NCBI RefSeq assembly: GCF_001557235.1
Contig: NZ_LSJI01000024.1
Coordinates: 1 to 34,672 of the forward strand
DNA from: Phenylobacterium sp. CCH9-H3
GTDB taxonomy: Bacteria; Pseudomonadota; Alphaproteobacteria; Caulobacterales; Caulobacteraceae
Reading direction: 5' to 3'
Length of the DNA stretch: 34,672 nucleotides
Positions 6,634 through 15,617 of this stretch are shown piece after piece (positions within the stretch are counted from its first letter, which is position 1; every line of letters starts with the position of its first letter). A program made the position numbers and the translations under genes. Under the pieces are notes generated by a model. The model was not told where the DNA came from. It worked only from the letters and a program-made list of their open reading frames with translations, and searched no databases.

Positions 6634-8943
6634 TCAGCGCCGCTTGCCGCCCATCTTCTTCTTGCGGCCGGTCCGGATGCCGGGCGGGCGGCCGCTCTTG
6701 GGCTTGCCGGGCCCGCCGCCGGGCCGGCGGTCGCCGCGGGCGCGCATGCCCAGGCGCGGGCGCGGCGCGGTCTTGTCGGGCGGCGCGGGCTCGCTCAGCA
6801 TCTCGAACACCAGCCCGCCGGTGATGGGCGTGGCCTCCTCCAGCCGCACCTCCACCGTCATGCCCAGGGGCCAGCGCGCGCCGGACCGCTCGCCCACCAG
6901 GGCGTGGCTGCGGTCGTCGTGGATGAAGAACTCCCCGCCTAGCTTGGAGATCGGCACCAGGCCGTCGGCGCCCGTCTCGGCCAGCCGAACGAACAGGCCG
7001 AAGCGGGTGACGCCGGTGATCCGCCCCGTGAACTCCGCCCCGACCCGGTCGGCCAGGAAGGCGGCTACGTAGCGGTCGGTGGCGTCGCGCTCGGCTGCCA
7101 TGGCCCGGCGCTCGGCGAAGGTGATGACCTCCGCCGTATCCTTCATGGTGGCGATATCGCGGTCCGACAGGCCGTCGCCGCCCAGGCCAAGGGCCGTCAC
7201 CAGCGCCCGATGCACGATCAGGTCGGCGTAGCGGCGGATCGGCGAGGTGAAGTGGGCGTACTTGGCCAGGTTCAGGCCGTAGTGGCCGATGTTGTCCGTC
7301 GAATAGACCGCCTGCATCTGGGTGCGCAGGACCACCTCGTTGACGATGTCCGCGTGCGGCCCTTCGCGGGTCTCCTCCAGCAGGCGGTTGAAGCGCTCGG
7401 TGCGCGGCGCCTCGCCCTTGGTCCAGGGCAGGCCGAGCGTGGACAGGAAGTCCACCAGCGCCTGGATCTTCTCCTGGCTGGGCTGGTCGTGGATCCGGTA
7501 GATCAGCGGGGTCTTCTTCTGCTCCAGGGTCTCGGCGGCGCTGACGTTCGCCTGGATCATGAACTCTTCGATCAGCTTGTGCGCCTCCAGGCTGGGGCGC
7601 GGCGTGATCTGGGCGATCTCTCCCTCGCGGTTGATGCTGATCTTCCGCTCCAGGCTCTCGATGGCCAGGGGCGAGCGGGCGTCCCGACCCTTCTTCAGGC
7701 AGGCATAGGCGGCCCACAGGGGTTTCAGCACGGGGTCCAGCAGCGGGCCGGTCTTGTCGTCCGGCTGGCCGTCGATGGCGGCCTGGGCCTGCTCGTAAGA
7801 GAGCTTCGCCGCCGAGCGCATCAGCCCGCGGACGAACTTGTGGCTGCGCTTGCGGCCGTCCGCGCCGAAGACCATCCGCACGGCCATGGTGGCGCGGTTC
7901 TCGCCCTCGCGCAGGGAGCAAAGGCCGTTCGAGAGCCGCTCGGGCAGCATCGGCTCCACCCGATCGGGGAAATAGACGCTGTTGCCCTTGTCCCGGGCGA
8001 TGCGGTCCAGTTCCGAGCCCGCCCGCACATAGGCGGCCACGTCCGCGATCGCGACCCAGCAGATCCAGCCGCCGGGGTTCTTGGGGTCGTCGTCCGGCTG
8101 GGCGTAGACCGCGTCGTCGTGGTCGCGGGCGTCCTGCGGATCGATGGTGATCAGCGGCACGTCGCGCAGATCCTCGCGGCCGCCCAGCGTCGGCGGCTGG
8201 GCGGCTTCCGCCTCGGCCTCGGCGCCCTCGGAAAAGCCGGTGGGAATGCCGTGGGCGTGGATGGCGATGATCGAATAGGCCCGCGGCTCGTCCTCGCGGC
8301 CGACCACCTCCAGCAGCTTGCCGCGTTTCGGGCCATACCGCGGGCCGTGCGGCTCCACCTGCGCCAGGACCAAGTCGCCGTCGCGCACGTCCTCGCCCTC
8401 CGGCAGGACCAGGGTGTCCTTGGACTTGCGGTCGACCGGCTCGACGCGGATCTCGCGGCGCGCCTTGCGGACCACGCCCAGGATGCGGTGCGCGCTCTGG
8501 CCCAGGCGCTTGATCGGCCGCGCCTCGGTCTCGCCGGTCTCCAGCGTGACGAACCGAACCAGCAGCCGGTCGCCCAGGCCGGGCGCGCCCCCGCGCGCAT
8601 CGCCGCCGGGCGCCAGCGGCACGAGCGGCGCGTCCTCGCCGCGGGTCAGCCGCACCAGGAGGTCGCCGTCGGTGGTCCGCTCGGCCACGTCGGCGACGCC
8701 CACCTCGGGCAAGGCGCCGGCCTCTGCGAAGCCCTTGCGGCCGCGCTTGCCCAGCGCGCCCTCCGCCTCCATCGTCTGGAGCAGGCTGCGCAGCACGCGG
8801 CGGTCCTCGCCTTTCAGCCCGAAGGCGCGCGCGATCGCGGCCTTGTCGGTCTCGCCGCTCTCGCGGATGAACTTCAGCAGGGTCTCTCGGTCGGGCACGC
8901 CTTTCGCAAAGCGGGTCGACTTCGGCATCTTGGATCGGGCCAT
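6634..8943 (-). CDS. rnr: ribonuclease R
   Basis: 769 residues. RNase R is a processive 3'-5' exoribonuclease that unwinds structured RNA and degrades rRNA, mRNA and tmRNA-tagged messages. Domains in order: a helical N-terminal region, cold-shock domains (to about 240), the RNB catalytic domain with all four Mg2+ aspartates in the segment IDPQDARDHDDAV, the RNB signature with YAHFTSPIRRYADLIVHRAL, a C-terminal S1 domain (EFTGRITGVTRFGLFVRL), and a basic tail ending GRKKKMGGKRR. The basic tail separates RNase R from RNase II. ATG 8943-8941 lies 44 bp from the divergent maleylacetate-reductase-like gene; GCTAAGCAC just upstream on the minus strand resembles a Caulobacter -10 element. Confidence 0.96.
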   Translation of the reverse strand: MARSKMPKSTRFAKGVPDRETLLKFIRESGETDKAAIARAFGLKGEDRRVLRSLLQTMEAEGALGKRGRKGFAEAGALPEVGVADVAERTTDGDLLVRLTRGEDAPLVPLAPGGDARGGAPGLGDRLLVRFVTLETGETEARPIKRLGQSAHRILGVVRKARREIRVEPVDRKSKDTLVLPEGEDVRDGDLVLAQVEPHGPRYGPKRGKLLEVVGREDEPRAYSIIAIHAHGIPTGFSEGAEAEAEAAQPPTLGGREDLRDVPLITIDPQDARDHDDAVYAQPDDDPKNPGGWICWVAIADVAAYVRAGSELDRIARDKGNSVYFPDRVEPMLPERLSNGLCSLREGENRATMAVRMVFGADGRKRSHKFVRGLMRSAAKLSYEQAQAAIDGQPDDKTGPLLDPVLKPLWAAYACLKKGRDARSPLAIESLERKISINREGEIAQITPRPSLEAHKLIEEFMIQANVSAAETLEQKKTPLIYRIHDQPSQEKIQALVDFLSTLGLPWTKGEAPRTERFNRLLEETREGPHADIVNEVVLRTQMQAVYSTDNIGHYGLNLAKYAHFTSPIRRYADLIVHRALVTALGLGGDGLSDRDIATMKDTAEVITFAERRAMAAERDATDRYVAAFLADRVGAEFTGRITGVTRFGLFVRLAETGADGLVPISKLGGEFFIHDDRSHALVGERSGARWPLGMTVEVRLEEATPITGGLVFEMLSEPAPPDKTAPRPRLGMRARGDRRPGGGPGKPKSGRPPGIRTGRKKKMGGKRR

Positions 8944-8987
8944 CGGTCGTGCTTAGCACCTTTGGCGGCTCAGCGGAGGAACGGAAG

Positions 8988-10145
8988 ATGCTCGCCGGCG
9001 CGCATAGGTTCCCAGGCCAGGACCAGGTCGTCTACGGCCGTCCCGCCGCGGAGGTGGTGCGCGAACTGGCGAAAGCCTGGGGCGCCGGCCGGATCCTGCT
9101 GACCACGACCCGGTCGCTGAGAGATGGCCTGGCCGCAGTGATGGCGGCAGATCTTGGCGATCTCTGCATCGGCGTGTTCGGCGACATCGGCGCCCACTCG
9201 CCGCGAGAGGGCGTCATCCGGGGGGCCGCTGAGGCTCGGCGGACGGGCGCCGACCTTATGGTGGCCGTGGGCGGCGGCTCGGTGATCGACGCCACCAAGG
9301 TCATGCAACTCTGCCTTTGGGCGGGGCTGGAGCGTGCGGAGGAGCTCGACGCCTATCGCGCCGGGCGCGGGCCAGGCCGCGTCGAGGTCGCGAAGGTCGC
9401 CCCCGGCGTGCGGTTCATCGCCGTTCCGACGACGCTCTCCGCCGCCGAGTTCACGCCCTTCGCGGGCGTCAGCGATCCGGCTCGCCGCGTGAAGGAGGGC
9501 TACACCCACCCGTTGCTGGCGCCGCGGGCGGTGGTGCTGGATCCGGCCATGACCCTGGCCACCCCGCCGCGCCTTTGGGGCTCCACAGGCATGAAGGCGG
9601 TGGATCATGCGGTCGAACAGCTCTGCCACCCGGTGCGCGCGCCGTATGCCGACGCCCTGGCCGCCGACGGGCTCAAGCGCCTCGCGCGCGGGCTCACCGC
9701 CAGCCAGGCCGATCCTGGAGACCTCGACGCCCGGCTCGAATGCCAGTTCGGCATGTGGCTCGCCATCAGCGGGGTGGGGTCTGGACGCGGCATGGGGCCC
9801 AGCCACGCCATCGGCCACACCCTGGGCGGCAGCTATGGCGTCCCCCACGGGATCACCTCCTGTGTGATTTTGCCCGCGGTCCTGGCCTGGACCCATGACG
9901 CCGCCCTGGCGCCGCAGGCCCTGGTCAGCGACCTCCTGGGGTATCCGGGCTCGGCCGCAGACGCGGTGCGCCGGCTCGCCGATGGCCTCGACCTGCCGAC
10001 CGACCTCAAGAGCGTGGGCATCCTTCGCAAGGACTTCGCGGCCATCGCCGAGCACACGATGCATGACGCCGGCGTGCGCTTCAGCCCGCGCCCCATCACC
10101 GGGCCGCAGGACATCGTCGAGATCCTGGAACTGGCGGCAGACTAG
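8988..10145 (+). CDS. maleylacetate reductase-like protein (iron-alcohol-dehydrogenase superfamily)
   Basis: 385 residues from ATG 8988, which is preceded by GGAGGAACGGAAG. The N-terminal half is an NAD(P)-binding fold with AVGGGSVIDATK (Gly95-Ser98). The C-terminal helical half has His207 and the pattern SHAIGHTLGG...VPHG (His273, His277, His287). In iron alcohol dehydrogenases the four metal ligands are Asp and three His; here the Asp position is Lys203 while the three His are kept. Maleylacetate reductases also lack that Asp, which supports this subfamily. Such enzymes reduce maleylacetate to 3-oxoadipate at the end of resorcinol, hydroxyquinol and chloroaromatic degradation. Neighbouring alpha/beta hydrolases would fit a catabolic role, but no ring-cleavage dioxygenase is nearby. 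GTG 8949 is a longer but unsupported start. It ends 4 bp inside the convergent hydrolase. Confidence 0.82.
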   Translation: MLAGAHRFPGQDQVVYGRPAAEVVRELAKAWGAGRILLTTTRSLRDGLAAVMAADLGDLCIGVFGDIGAHSPREGVIRGAAEARRTGADLMVAVGGGSVIDATKVMQLCLWAGLERAEELDAYRAGRGPGRVEVAKVAPGVRFIAVPTTLSAAEFTPFAGVSDPARRVKEGYTHPLLAPRAVVLDPAMTLATPPRLWGSTGMKAVDHAVEQLCHPVRAPYADALAADGLKRLARGLTASQADPGDLDARLECQFGMWLAISGVGSGRGMGPSHAIGHTLGGSYGVPHGITSCVILPAVLAWTHDAALAPQALVSDLLGYPGSAADAVRRLADGLDLPTDLKSVGILRKDFAAIAEHTMHDAGVRFSPRPITGPQDIVEILELAAD

Positions 10146-10939
10146 GCCTTCAGGAACGCGATCATGGCCGGGTACGCGGCGCGATCCTGCAGCATGAACA
10201 GGTGTCCTCCGTCGAAGAAGCGCAGTTCCGCCCCCGGAATCCGACCCGCCATCTTCTCCAGCGTCTCGGGCAGGGCGATGCCGTCGTAGCGGCCCCCGGC
10301 CACCAGGACGGGGCAGGCGATGTCCGGAAGCCGGTCCCAGGTGTCGTGCGCGGCCCGGGCCTCCAGTTGGCGATGCGCGCCCTCGGCCCTGCCGGGCTCG
10401 CCCGCGAACGGGTCGGCGGCGGTGAGTTGGACGAGGTTGGCGTACGCCTCGGGGTGGGCGGCGGCCCAAGCGGCGTCGCGGCGGGTGTCGCTGATCGGGA
10501 TCAGGTGGCGGGCCCGGGCCTCGCCCTTCAGGTCCTCGATCTCGTGGAAGGGATACGAGGCGCCGCCTTCGCCGCCCGGCGAGGTGCAGGCCAGCACGAG
10601 GCGCCTCACCCGCGACGGATGCCGCAGCGCCAGCTCCTGGGCCACCATTCCACCAAAGGAGACGCCCAGAACCAGGGCCTCCTGCCAACCCACGTGATCC
10701 AGCAGCGCGGCGGCGTCGTCCGCATAATCGGCCATGGAATAGGGTGCGTCCGGCTTGTCCGTCCGCCCCAGGCCTCGCTGATCATAGGCCAGCAGGTCGA
10801 AGGTTCGGGACAGCGGCGAGGCGAACACGTTCGGCTGCACCCGCAGGTCGCCGCCGGTCCCCGAGATGAACAGCAGCGGCGGCCCTTCGCCGGCGCGCTG
10901 GTAGTGAAAATTCAGGCCATTGAGGGTCGCGGTGGGCAT
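10142..10939 (-). CDS. alpha/beta hydrolase
   Basis: 265 residues with a complete serine-hydrolase triad: nucleophile Ser94 in LGVSFGG, acid Asp219 in GGRYDG and base His246 in DGGHLF. The oxyanion region is FISGTGG. The overall pattern (AYDQRGLGRTDKP then MADYADDAAALLDH) resembles 3-oxoadipate enol-lactone hydrolases and carboxylesterases, so a lactonase or esterase is likely; the substrate is not determined. No signal peptide, so cytoplasmic. It follows the Tat-exported hydrolase on the same strand (gap 15 bp), and the two are probably an operon. Its stop overlaps the end of the convergent maleylacetate-reductase-like gene. Confidence 0.85.
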   Translation of the reverse strand: MPTATLNGLNFHYQRAGEGPPLLFISGTGGDLRVQPNVFASPLSRTFDLLAYDQRGLGRTDKPDAPYSMADYADDAAALLDHVGWQEALVLGVSFGGMVAQELALRHPSRVRRLVLACTSPGGEGGASYPFHEIEDLKGEARARHLIPISDTRRDAAWAAAHPEAYANLVQLTAADPFAGEPGRAEGAHRQLEARAAHDTWDRLPDIACPVLVAGGRYDGIALPETLEKMAGRIPGAELRFFDGGHLFMLQDRAAYPAMIAFLKA

Positions 10940-10954
10940 CGCCGCAGGTTGGGG

Positions 10955-11707
10955 TCAGACGCGCGCCGCGTCCAGGATCAGCTCGGCGACCTGCCGCGCA
11001 TGGCTGACGATCGCCAGGTGCCCGGCGTCCAGTTCGATGGTCTTCGCCTTCATCCGCCCCGCCATGAACCGCTGCAGGTCCGGGTTGATCGTGCGGTCAA
11101 GTTTCGAGACCTGATAGAAGCTGGGCTTGGTTCGCCAGGCCGCCTGGGTGACCCGGGCTTGGAACAGCTGGTCCGAGATGCGGCCCTGGACGGCGAACAG
11201 CACCCGCGCCTTGGCGGGTTCAACCCCATTGGCGAAGTCGCGCATGAAGGCCACCGGGTCGGCGAACGCCCCGTAGCCGCTGGCGAAGACTACCCCGGCG
11301 CTCGCGGGCGCGGCCGGATAGGTCTTGGCGAGCGCGGTGTAGTCCTCGCCCGCGTCGGGCGCCCGGGCTGCGCAGTAGACGAGGGCGGAGACCTTCGGGT
11401 CGAGGCCCGTCTCGGTGATCACCTCGCCGCCGTACGAATGGGCGACCAGCACGGTGGGGCCGTCCTGCAGCGCCAGGATGCGGCGAGTGTAGTCGCAGTC
11501 CTCCGCCAGGGTGCGGAGTGGGTTCTGCACGGCCGTGACCTTCAGGCCTGCGTCCAGCAGACGCGGGATGACCTCCGACCAGCACGACCCGTCGGCATAG
11601 GCGCCATGGACCAGCACGACGTTGCGGGCGCGTAGAGGCGCGGCCGCGTGCGCCGCGCCGGCTGAAGCCGCGGCCGAAACACCCAGGACGAAGCTCCGGC
11701 GATCCAT
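10955..11707 (-). CDS. Tat-exported alpha/beta hydrolase
   Basis: 250 residues. The N-terminus MDRRSFVLGVSAAASAGAAHA is a twin-arginine signal (RRSFVL, then a short hydrophobic core and an AHA cleavage site), so export in folded form to the periplasm is predicted. The mature enzyme has VLVHGAYADGS (oxyanion loop), nucleophile Ser91 in AHSYGG, an acidic residue near 204-210 (KLDRTINPD) and His230 in DAGHLA. It resembles the EstC/salicylate-esterase-like group often annotated simply as alpha/beta hydrolase. AAGGAGGG precedes adjacent GTG (11710) and ATG (11707) codons; the ATG is preferred. It lies 60 bp downstream of nothing on its strand but topA reads towards it, so read-through from topA is possible. 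Confidence 0.85.
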   Translation of the reverse strand: MDRRSFVLGVSAAASAGAAHAAAPLRARNVVLVHGAYADGSCWSEVIPRLLDAGLKVTAVQNPLRTLAEDCDYTRRILALQDGPTVLVAHSYGGEVITETGLDPKVSALVYCAARAPDAGEDYTALAKTYPAAPASAGVVFASGYGAFADPVAFMRDFANGVEPAKARVLFAVQGRISDQLFQARVTQAAWRTKPSFYQVSKLDRTINPDLQRFMAGRMKAKTIELDAGHLAIVSHARQVAELILDAARV

Positions 11708-11767
11708 CACACGGCCCTCCTTGCGGTGACCGGCATGATGGGATCGAAGCGGCGCGAGCGCCAGCCG

Positions 11768-14425
11768 CTAGAACGGCGTCTCGTCATCGGTGATGGCCGC
11801 CGCGACGGGAGCTTTCTTCGCCGCCGGCTTCTTCGCCGCGGCCTTCTTCTTCGCTGCCGGGTTCGTCTTGGCCGTGGCCTTCGCCTCGCCGTCGACCTTG
11901 GCCTTCGCCGCGCGCGCCGGCTTCTTCGCCTTCTTGCCGCCGCCCTTGGCCTCGCGCTCGGCGATCAGGGCCACCGCCTGCTCCAGCGTCACCGACAGGG
12001 GATCGGCGCCGCGCGGGACATTGGCGTTGGTCGAGCCGTGCTTGATGTAGGGGCCATAGCGGCCGGACAGCACGCGGATCGGCTGGCCGTCTGCCGGGTG
12101 GGCGCCCAGTTCCTTCAGCGCCGCCGCCTCGGCCCCGCCTCGGCGGCCGGCCCGCTTGGTGGCGATCAGGTCGACGGCGCGGTTCACGCCCACGTCAAAC
12201 ACCTCGTCCGCCGTCGGCAGGTTGGCGTAGGTGCCCTCGTGCAGCACGAACGGCCCGAAACGGCCGATGCCGGCCAGGATCGGCTTGCCGTCCTCAGGGT
12301 GTTTGCCCACTTCGCGCGGCAGGCGCAGCAGGCGCAGGCCCTTCTCCAGGTCCATGTCGGGCGCCGACCAGCCCTTCGGCAGGCTGGACCGCTTAGGCTT
12401 CTCGCCTTCGCCGAGCTGGACGTAGACGCCGAAGCGGCCGGTCTTCAGGAACACGGTCTCGCCCGTCACCGGGTCGATCCCCAGCTCCCGGTCGCCCGTG
12501 GCGCCGTCCTCGCCCTCTTCGGCGACGGTGAGCGGCCGGGTGTGGCGGCATTCCGGATAGTTCGAGCAGCCCAGGAACGGCCCGTACTTGCTGCTCTTCA
12601 GGCCCATCCGGCCGGTGTTGCAGACCGGGCAGGCGCGCGGGTCACTGCCGTCCGGCTTGTCCGGGAAAAGGTGCGGGCCCAGTGTCTTGTCGAGCGCCGT
12701 CAGCACGTCGCTCATCCGCAACTCGGCGGTCTCGCCGATCTTGGCGTTGAAGTCGTTCCAGAACTCGCGGAGGAGGACCTTCCAGTCCAGGTCGCCGGCG
12801 GACACGAGGTCGAGCCGTTCTTCCAGGCCGGCCGTGAAGTCGTATTCCACGTAGCGGGCGAAGTATTCTTCCAGGAAGCCGATCAGCAGGCGGCCCTTGT
12901 CCTCGGGCACGAACCGCTGCTTCTCCATCCGCACATAGGCGCGGTCGCGCAGCACGGTCAGGATCGAGGCGTAGGTCGAGGGCCGGCCGATGCCCAACTC
13001 CTCCAGCTTCTTGACCAGGCTGGCTTCGGAATAGCGCGGCGGCGGCTCGGTGAAGTGCTGGTCGGCCTTGGCCGAGCGGACCTTGGCGTCGGCGCCCTCG
13101 GCCACCTGCGGCAGGCGGCCGCCTTCCTCGTCCTCCGGGTCGTCCTGGCCTTCTTCGTAGACGGCGAGGTAACCGGGGAAGGTCACCACCTGGCCGGTGG
13201 CGCGCAGGCCGGTCTTTCCGTCCGCGCTCTCCAGGTCGATGGTCGTCCGCTCGATCCGGGCGCTTTCCATCTGCGAGGCGATCATCCGCTTCCAGATCAG
13301 CTCGTAGAGGCGGCCAAGGTCCCCCTCCAGCCGCAGCTTGCCCGGATTGCGGGCCAGGCTGGTCGGGCGGATGGCTTCGTGGGCTTCCTGGGCGTTCTTG
13401 GCCTTGCTGGAATAGAAGCGCGGCTTCTCGGGCACGTACTCCTTGCCATAGAGGCCGCCGATCACGCCGCGGGCCTCGTCCAGCGCCTCGGGCGCGGTCT
13501 GCACGCCATCGGTCCGCATGTAGGTGATGAGACCCACGGTCTCGCCGCCGATGTCGATGCCCTCGTACAGCTTCTGCGCCGTCTGCATGGTCCGCTGGGC
13601 GTTGAAGCCCAGTTTCCGGGCGGCTTCCTGCTGCAGGCTGGAGGTCGTGAAGGGCGGGGGCGGGGACCTGCGGCCGGGCTTGCGCTCCAGGGCCGCCACC
13701 TTGAACGTCGCGGCCTTGACCGCGTCGCGGGCGGCGAAGGCGCTCGTCTCGTTGGCCAGGTCGAATTTGGTGAGGCGCTTGCCCTCGTGCTTCACGAGGC
13801 GGGCGGTGAAGGGGTCGCTGCCGGCGGAAACCTCGGCCTCGACGGTCCAGTACTCCTGGGTCTTGAAGCGCTCGATCTCGAGCTCGCGGTCGACGATGAT
13901 GCGCAGGGCCACGGACTGCACCCGGCCCGCGGACTTCGCCCCCGGCAGCTTGCGCCAGAGCACGGGCGAAAGGGTGAAACCCACCAGATAGTCCAGGGCC
14001 CGGCGGGCCAGGTAGGCCTCGACCAGCTCCATGTCGAGGTCACGCGGATTGGCCATCGCCTCGGTGACGGCCGCCTTGGTGATGGCGTTGAAGACCACGC
14101 GCTGGACCGGCACGTCCTTCAGGCCGCGCTTCTTGTTCAGCACCTCCATCACGTGCCACGAGATGGCCTCGCCCTCGCGGTCGGGGTCGGTGGCCAGGAA
14201 CAGGCGGTCGGCCGATTTCGCCGCGTCGGCGATCTCGGACAGGCGCTTGGCCGCCTTGCCGTCGACTTCCCACGACATGTCGAAGTCCTCGTCCGGGCGC
14301 ACCGAACCGTCCTTCGCGGGCAGGTCGCGGACGTGGCCGTAGGAGGCGAGCACCTTGAAGTCGGAGCCAAGGTACTTGTTGATGGTCTTGGCCTTGGCGG
14401 GGCTCTCGACGATGACGAGCTTCAT
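11768..14425 (-). CDS. topA: DNA topoisomerase I
   Basis: 885 residues. Type IA topoisomerase that relaxes negative supercoils. The Toprim domain at the N-terminus has Glu7 (VIVESPAKA) and the acidic triad region ATDPDREGE (Asp80, Asp82). The active-site tyrosine is Tyr302 in GLITYMRTDG. One C4 zinc motif is present (Cys599, 602, 620, 626), followed by three repeated GRFGxYVQLG/GRFGPFVLHE/GRYGPYIKHG modules, each a topoisomerase C-terminal repeat. A long Lys/Ala-rich tail (about 845-885) would add nonspecific DNA affinity; such tails are found in Caulobacter-type TopA. It lies downstream of plsY-dprA on the same strand, separated by 91 bp containing dyads. Confidence 0.97.
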   Translation of the reverse strand: MKLVIVESPAKAKTINKYLGSDFKVLASYGHVRDLPAKDGSVRPDEDFDMSWEVDGKAAKRLSEIADAAKSADRLFLATDPDREGEAISWHVMEVLNKKRGLKDVPVQRVVFNAITKAAVTEAMANPRDLDMELVEAYLARRALDYLVGFTLSPVLWRKLPGAKSAGRVQSVALRIIVDRELEIERFKTQEYWTVEAEVSAGSDPFTARLVKHEGKRLTKFDLANETSAFAARDAVKAATFKVAALERKPGRRSPPPPFTTSSLQQEAARKLGFNAQRTMQTAQKLYEGIDIGGETVGLITYMRTDGVQTAPEALDEARGVIGGLYGKEYVPEKPRFYSSKAKNAQEAHEAIRPTSLARNPGKLRLEGDLGRLYELIWKRMIASQMESARIERTTIDLESADGKTGLRATGQVVTFPGYLAVYEEGQDDPEDEEGGRLPQVAEGADAKVRSAKADQHFTEPPPRYSEASLVKKLEELGIGRPSTYASILTVLRDRAYVRMEKQRFVPEDKGRLLIGFLEEYFARYVEYDFTAGLEERLDLVSAGDLDWKVLLREFWNDFNAKIGETAELRMSDVLTALDKTLGPHLFPDKPDGSDPRACPVCNTGRMGLKSSKYGPFLGCSNYPECRHTRPLTVAEEGEDGATGDRELGIDPVTGETVFLKTGRFGVYVQLGEGEKPKRSSLPKGWSAPDMDLEKGLRLLRLPREVGKHPEDGKPILAGIGRFGPFVLHEGTYANLPTADEVFDVGVNRAVDLIATKRAGRRGGAEAAALKELGAHPADGQPIRVLSGRYGPYIKHGSTNANVPRGADPLSVTLEQAVALIAEREAKGGGKKAKKPARAAKAKVDGEAKATAKTNPAAKKKAAAKKPAAKKAPVAAAITDDETPF

Positions 14426-14493
14426 CTAGGGTGTGTCTGATCCAAAAGAGCGCGGAAGGTGGGGGTGGTCTTGCGGGCCTGTCAACGGCCCAC

Positions 14494-14526
14494 GACCGCG
14501 CGGTCAAGCCAGCCCCTTAAGGGGCT
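14494..14526. promoter_or_regulatory. two perfect palindromes between dprA and topA
   Basis: GACCGCGCGGTC (14494-14505) and AGCCCCTTAAGGGGCT (14511-14526) are perfect loopless palindromes 5 bp apart. The second includes the dprA stop codon. They lie 68-100 bp upstream of the topA start. They could be operators or part of a terminator for dprA, although no U-tract follows. Short GC palindromes also arise by chance at this base composition, so function is uncertain. Confidence 0.35.
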
Positions 14527-15617
14527 ATTCCTTTCACGACCATCCCGCCCGGCAACAAATCGGCCCGACCGGCGAGCGTGAGCTCCATCAGGGCGGCGAA
14601 GACGGCCGGGGCGGGCGCGACGGCGGCGCGCACCAGTTCGTCCCGTGAAACGGGGGTCGGCGAGAGGAGGTCGGCCAGCCGCTCGCGCAACCCGTCGTCA
14701 GGGTCGGCCGGCGCCGGCTGGAAACGCTCCGGCTCCGGCTCGCGCAGGCCGCCCAGCCCTTCCAGCGCCCGCAGCACGTCCTCGGCCCCTTCGCAGATCG
14801 CCGCGCCCTGGCGGATCAGGTCGTTGGTCCCCTTGGCGCGAGGATCGAGGGGCGAGCCCGGCACGGCCAGCACCTCGCGGCCCTGCTCGTTGGCCAGGCG
14901 GGCGGTGATCAGCGAGCCGGAGCGGAATTCGGCCTCGACCACGACGACGGCGCGGCTCAGGCCGGCGATGATCCGGTTGCGCCGGGGGAAGTCGCGGGCG
15001 ACGGCGGCGCGGCCGGGCTGGTTCTCGGACACGACGCAGCCCTGTTCGACAATCCGGGCGTAGAGGTCTCGGTGCTCTGGCGGATAGATGTCGTCGATGC
15101 CGCCGCCCAGGACGGCGATGGTCCCGGTGGACAGGGATCCCTCGTGCGCCGCCCCGTCGATGCCCCGCGCCAAACCGGAGGCCACCACATGACCGTCCTG
15201 TCCGAGGTCGGCGGCCAGGCCGCGCGCGAACCGCTGGCCGGCGGCGGAGGCGACCCGCGCGCCGACGATGGCCACGACCGTGCGGTCCAGCAGCCGGGGA
15301 TCGCCCCGCACCCAGATGAGCGGCGGGGGCGGGTCCAGGGCGGCCAGGGTCTGCGGGAACTCCGGCTCGCAGGACGCGATCAGGCGCGCGCCCAGCGCCG
15401 CGCCATCCGAGAGTTCCCGATCGGCCTCGGCCTCGCTCGCGATCCGGATGCCCGCCGCCCGGCCGCCGCGACGGGCCAGGTCGGGGAGGGCCGCCAGCGC
15501 CAGCGACGCCTCGCCGAACCGTCCGATCAGCTGGTCGAAGGTGACGGCGCCCACGTTCTCGGTCCGCGCCAGCCGCAGCCAGTCACGTCGCTGGGCGTCG
15601 GTAAGACGGCGGATCAC
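14517..15617 (-). CDS. dprA: DNA-processing protein DprA
   Basis: 366 residues. DprA binds incoming single-stranded DNA during transformation and loads RecA. An N-terminal SAM-like helical region (1-65) precedes the Rossmann-like core: VVAIVGAR (115-121), [16 protein letters not shown] (147-162), [37 protein letters not shown] and [24 protein letters not shown]-terminal winged-helix DML1 domain follows a linker (about 300-366). GTG 15617 overlaps the plsY stop as GTGA, so the two are translationally coupled. The frame stays open further upstream, but only through plsY in the wrong frame. Other competence genes are not in the window. Confidence 0.94.
   Translation of the reverse strand: MIRRLTDAQRRDWLRLARTENVGAVTFDQLIGRFGEASLALAALPDLARRGGRAAGIRIASEAEADRELSDGAALGARLIASCEPEFPQTLAALDPPPPLIWVRGDPRLLDRTVVAIVGARVASAAGQRFARGLAADLGQDGHVVASGLARGIDGAAHEGSLSTGTIAVLGGGIDDIYPPEHRDLYARIVEQGCVVSENQPGRAAVARDFPRRNRIIAGLSRAVVVVEAEFRSGSLITARLANEQGREVLAVPGSPLDPRAKGTNDLIRQGAAICEGAEDVLRALEGLGGLREPEPERFQPAPADPDDGLRERLADLLSPTPVSRDELVRAAVAPAPAVFAALMELTLAGRADLLPGGMVVKGIAP

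Noticed and set aside
7210..9102. A 630-codon plus-strand frame opposite rnr
   Set aside because: Antisense shadow; rnr motifs on the minus strand are complete, and the frame also runs into the start of the reductase gene.
11726..14440. A 904-codon open frame on the plus strand opposite topA
   Set aside because: Its product is a low-complexity Arg/Leu/Gly/His sequence with no domain, as expected for the antisense of a GC-rich gene. topA on the other strand is complete with all active-site motifs.
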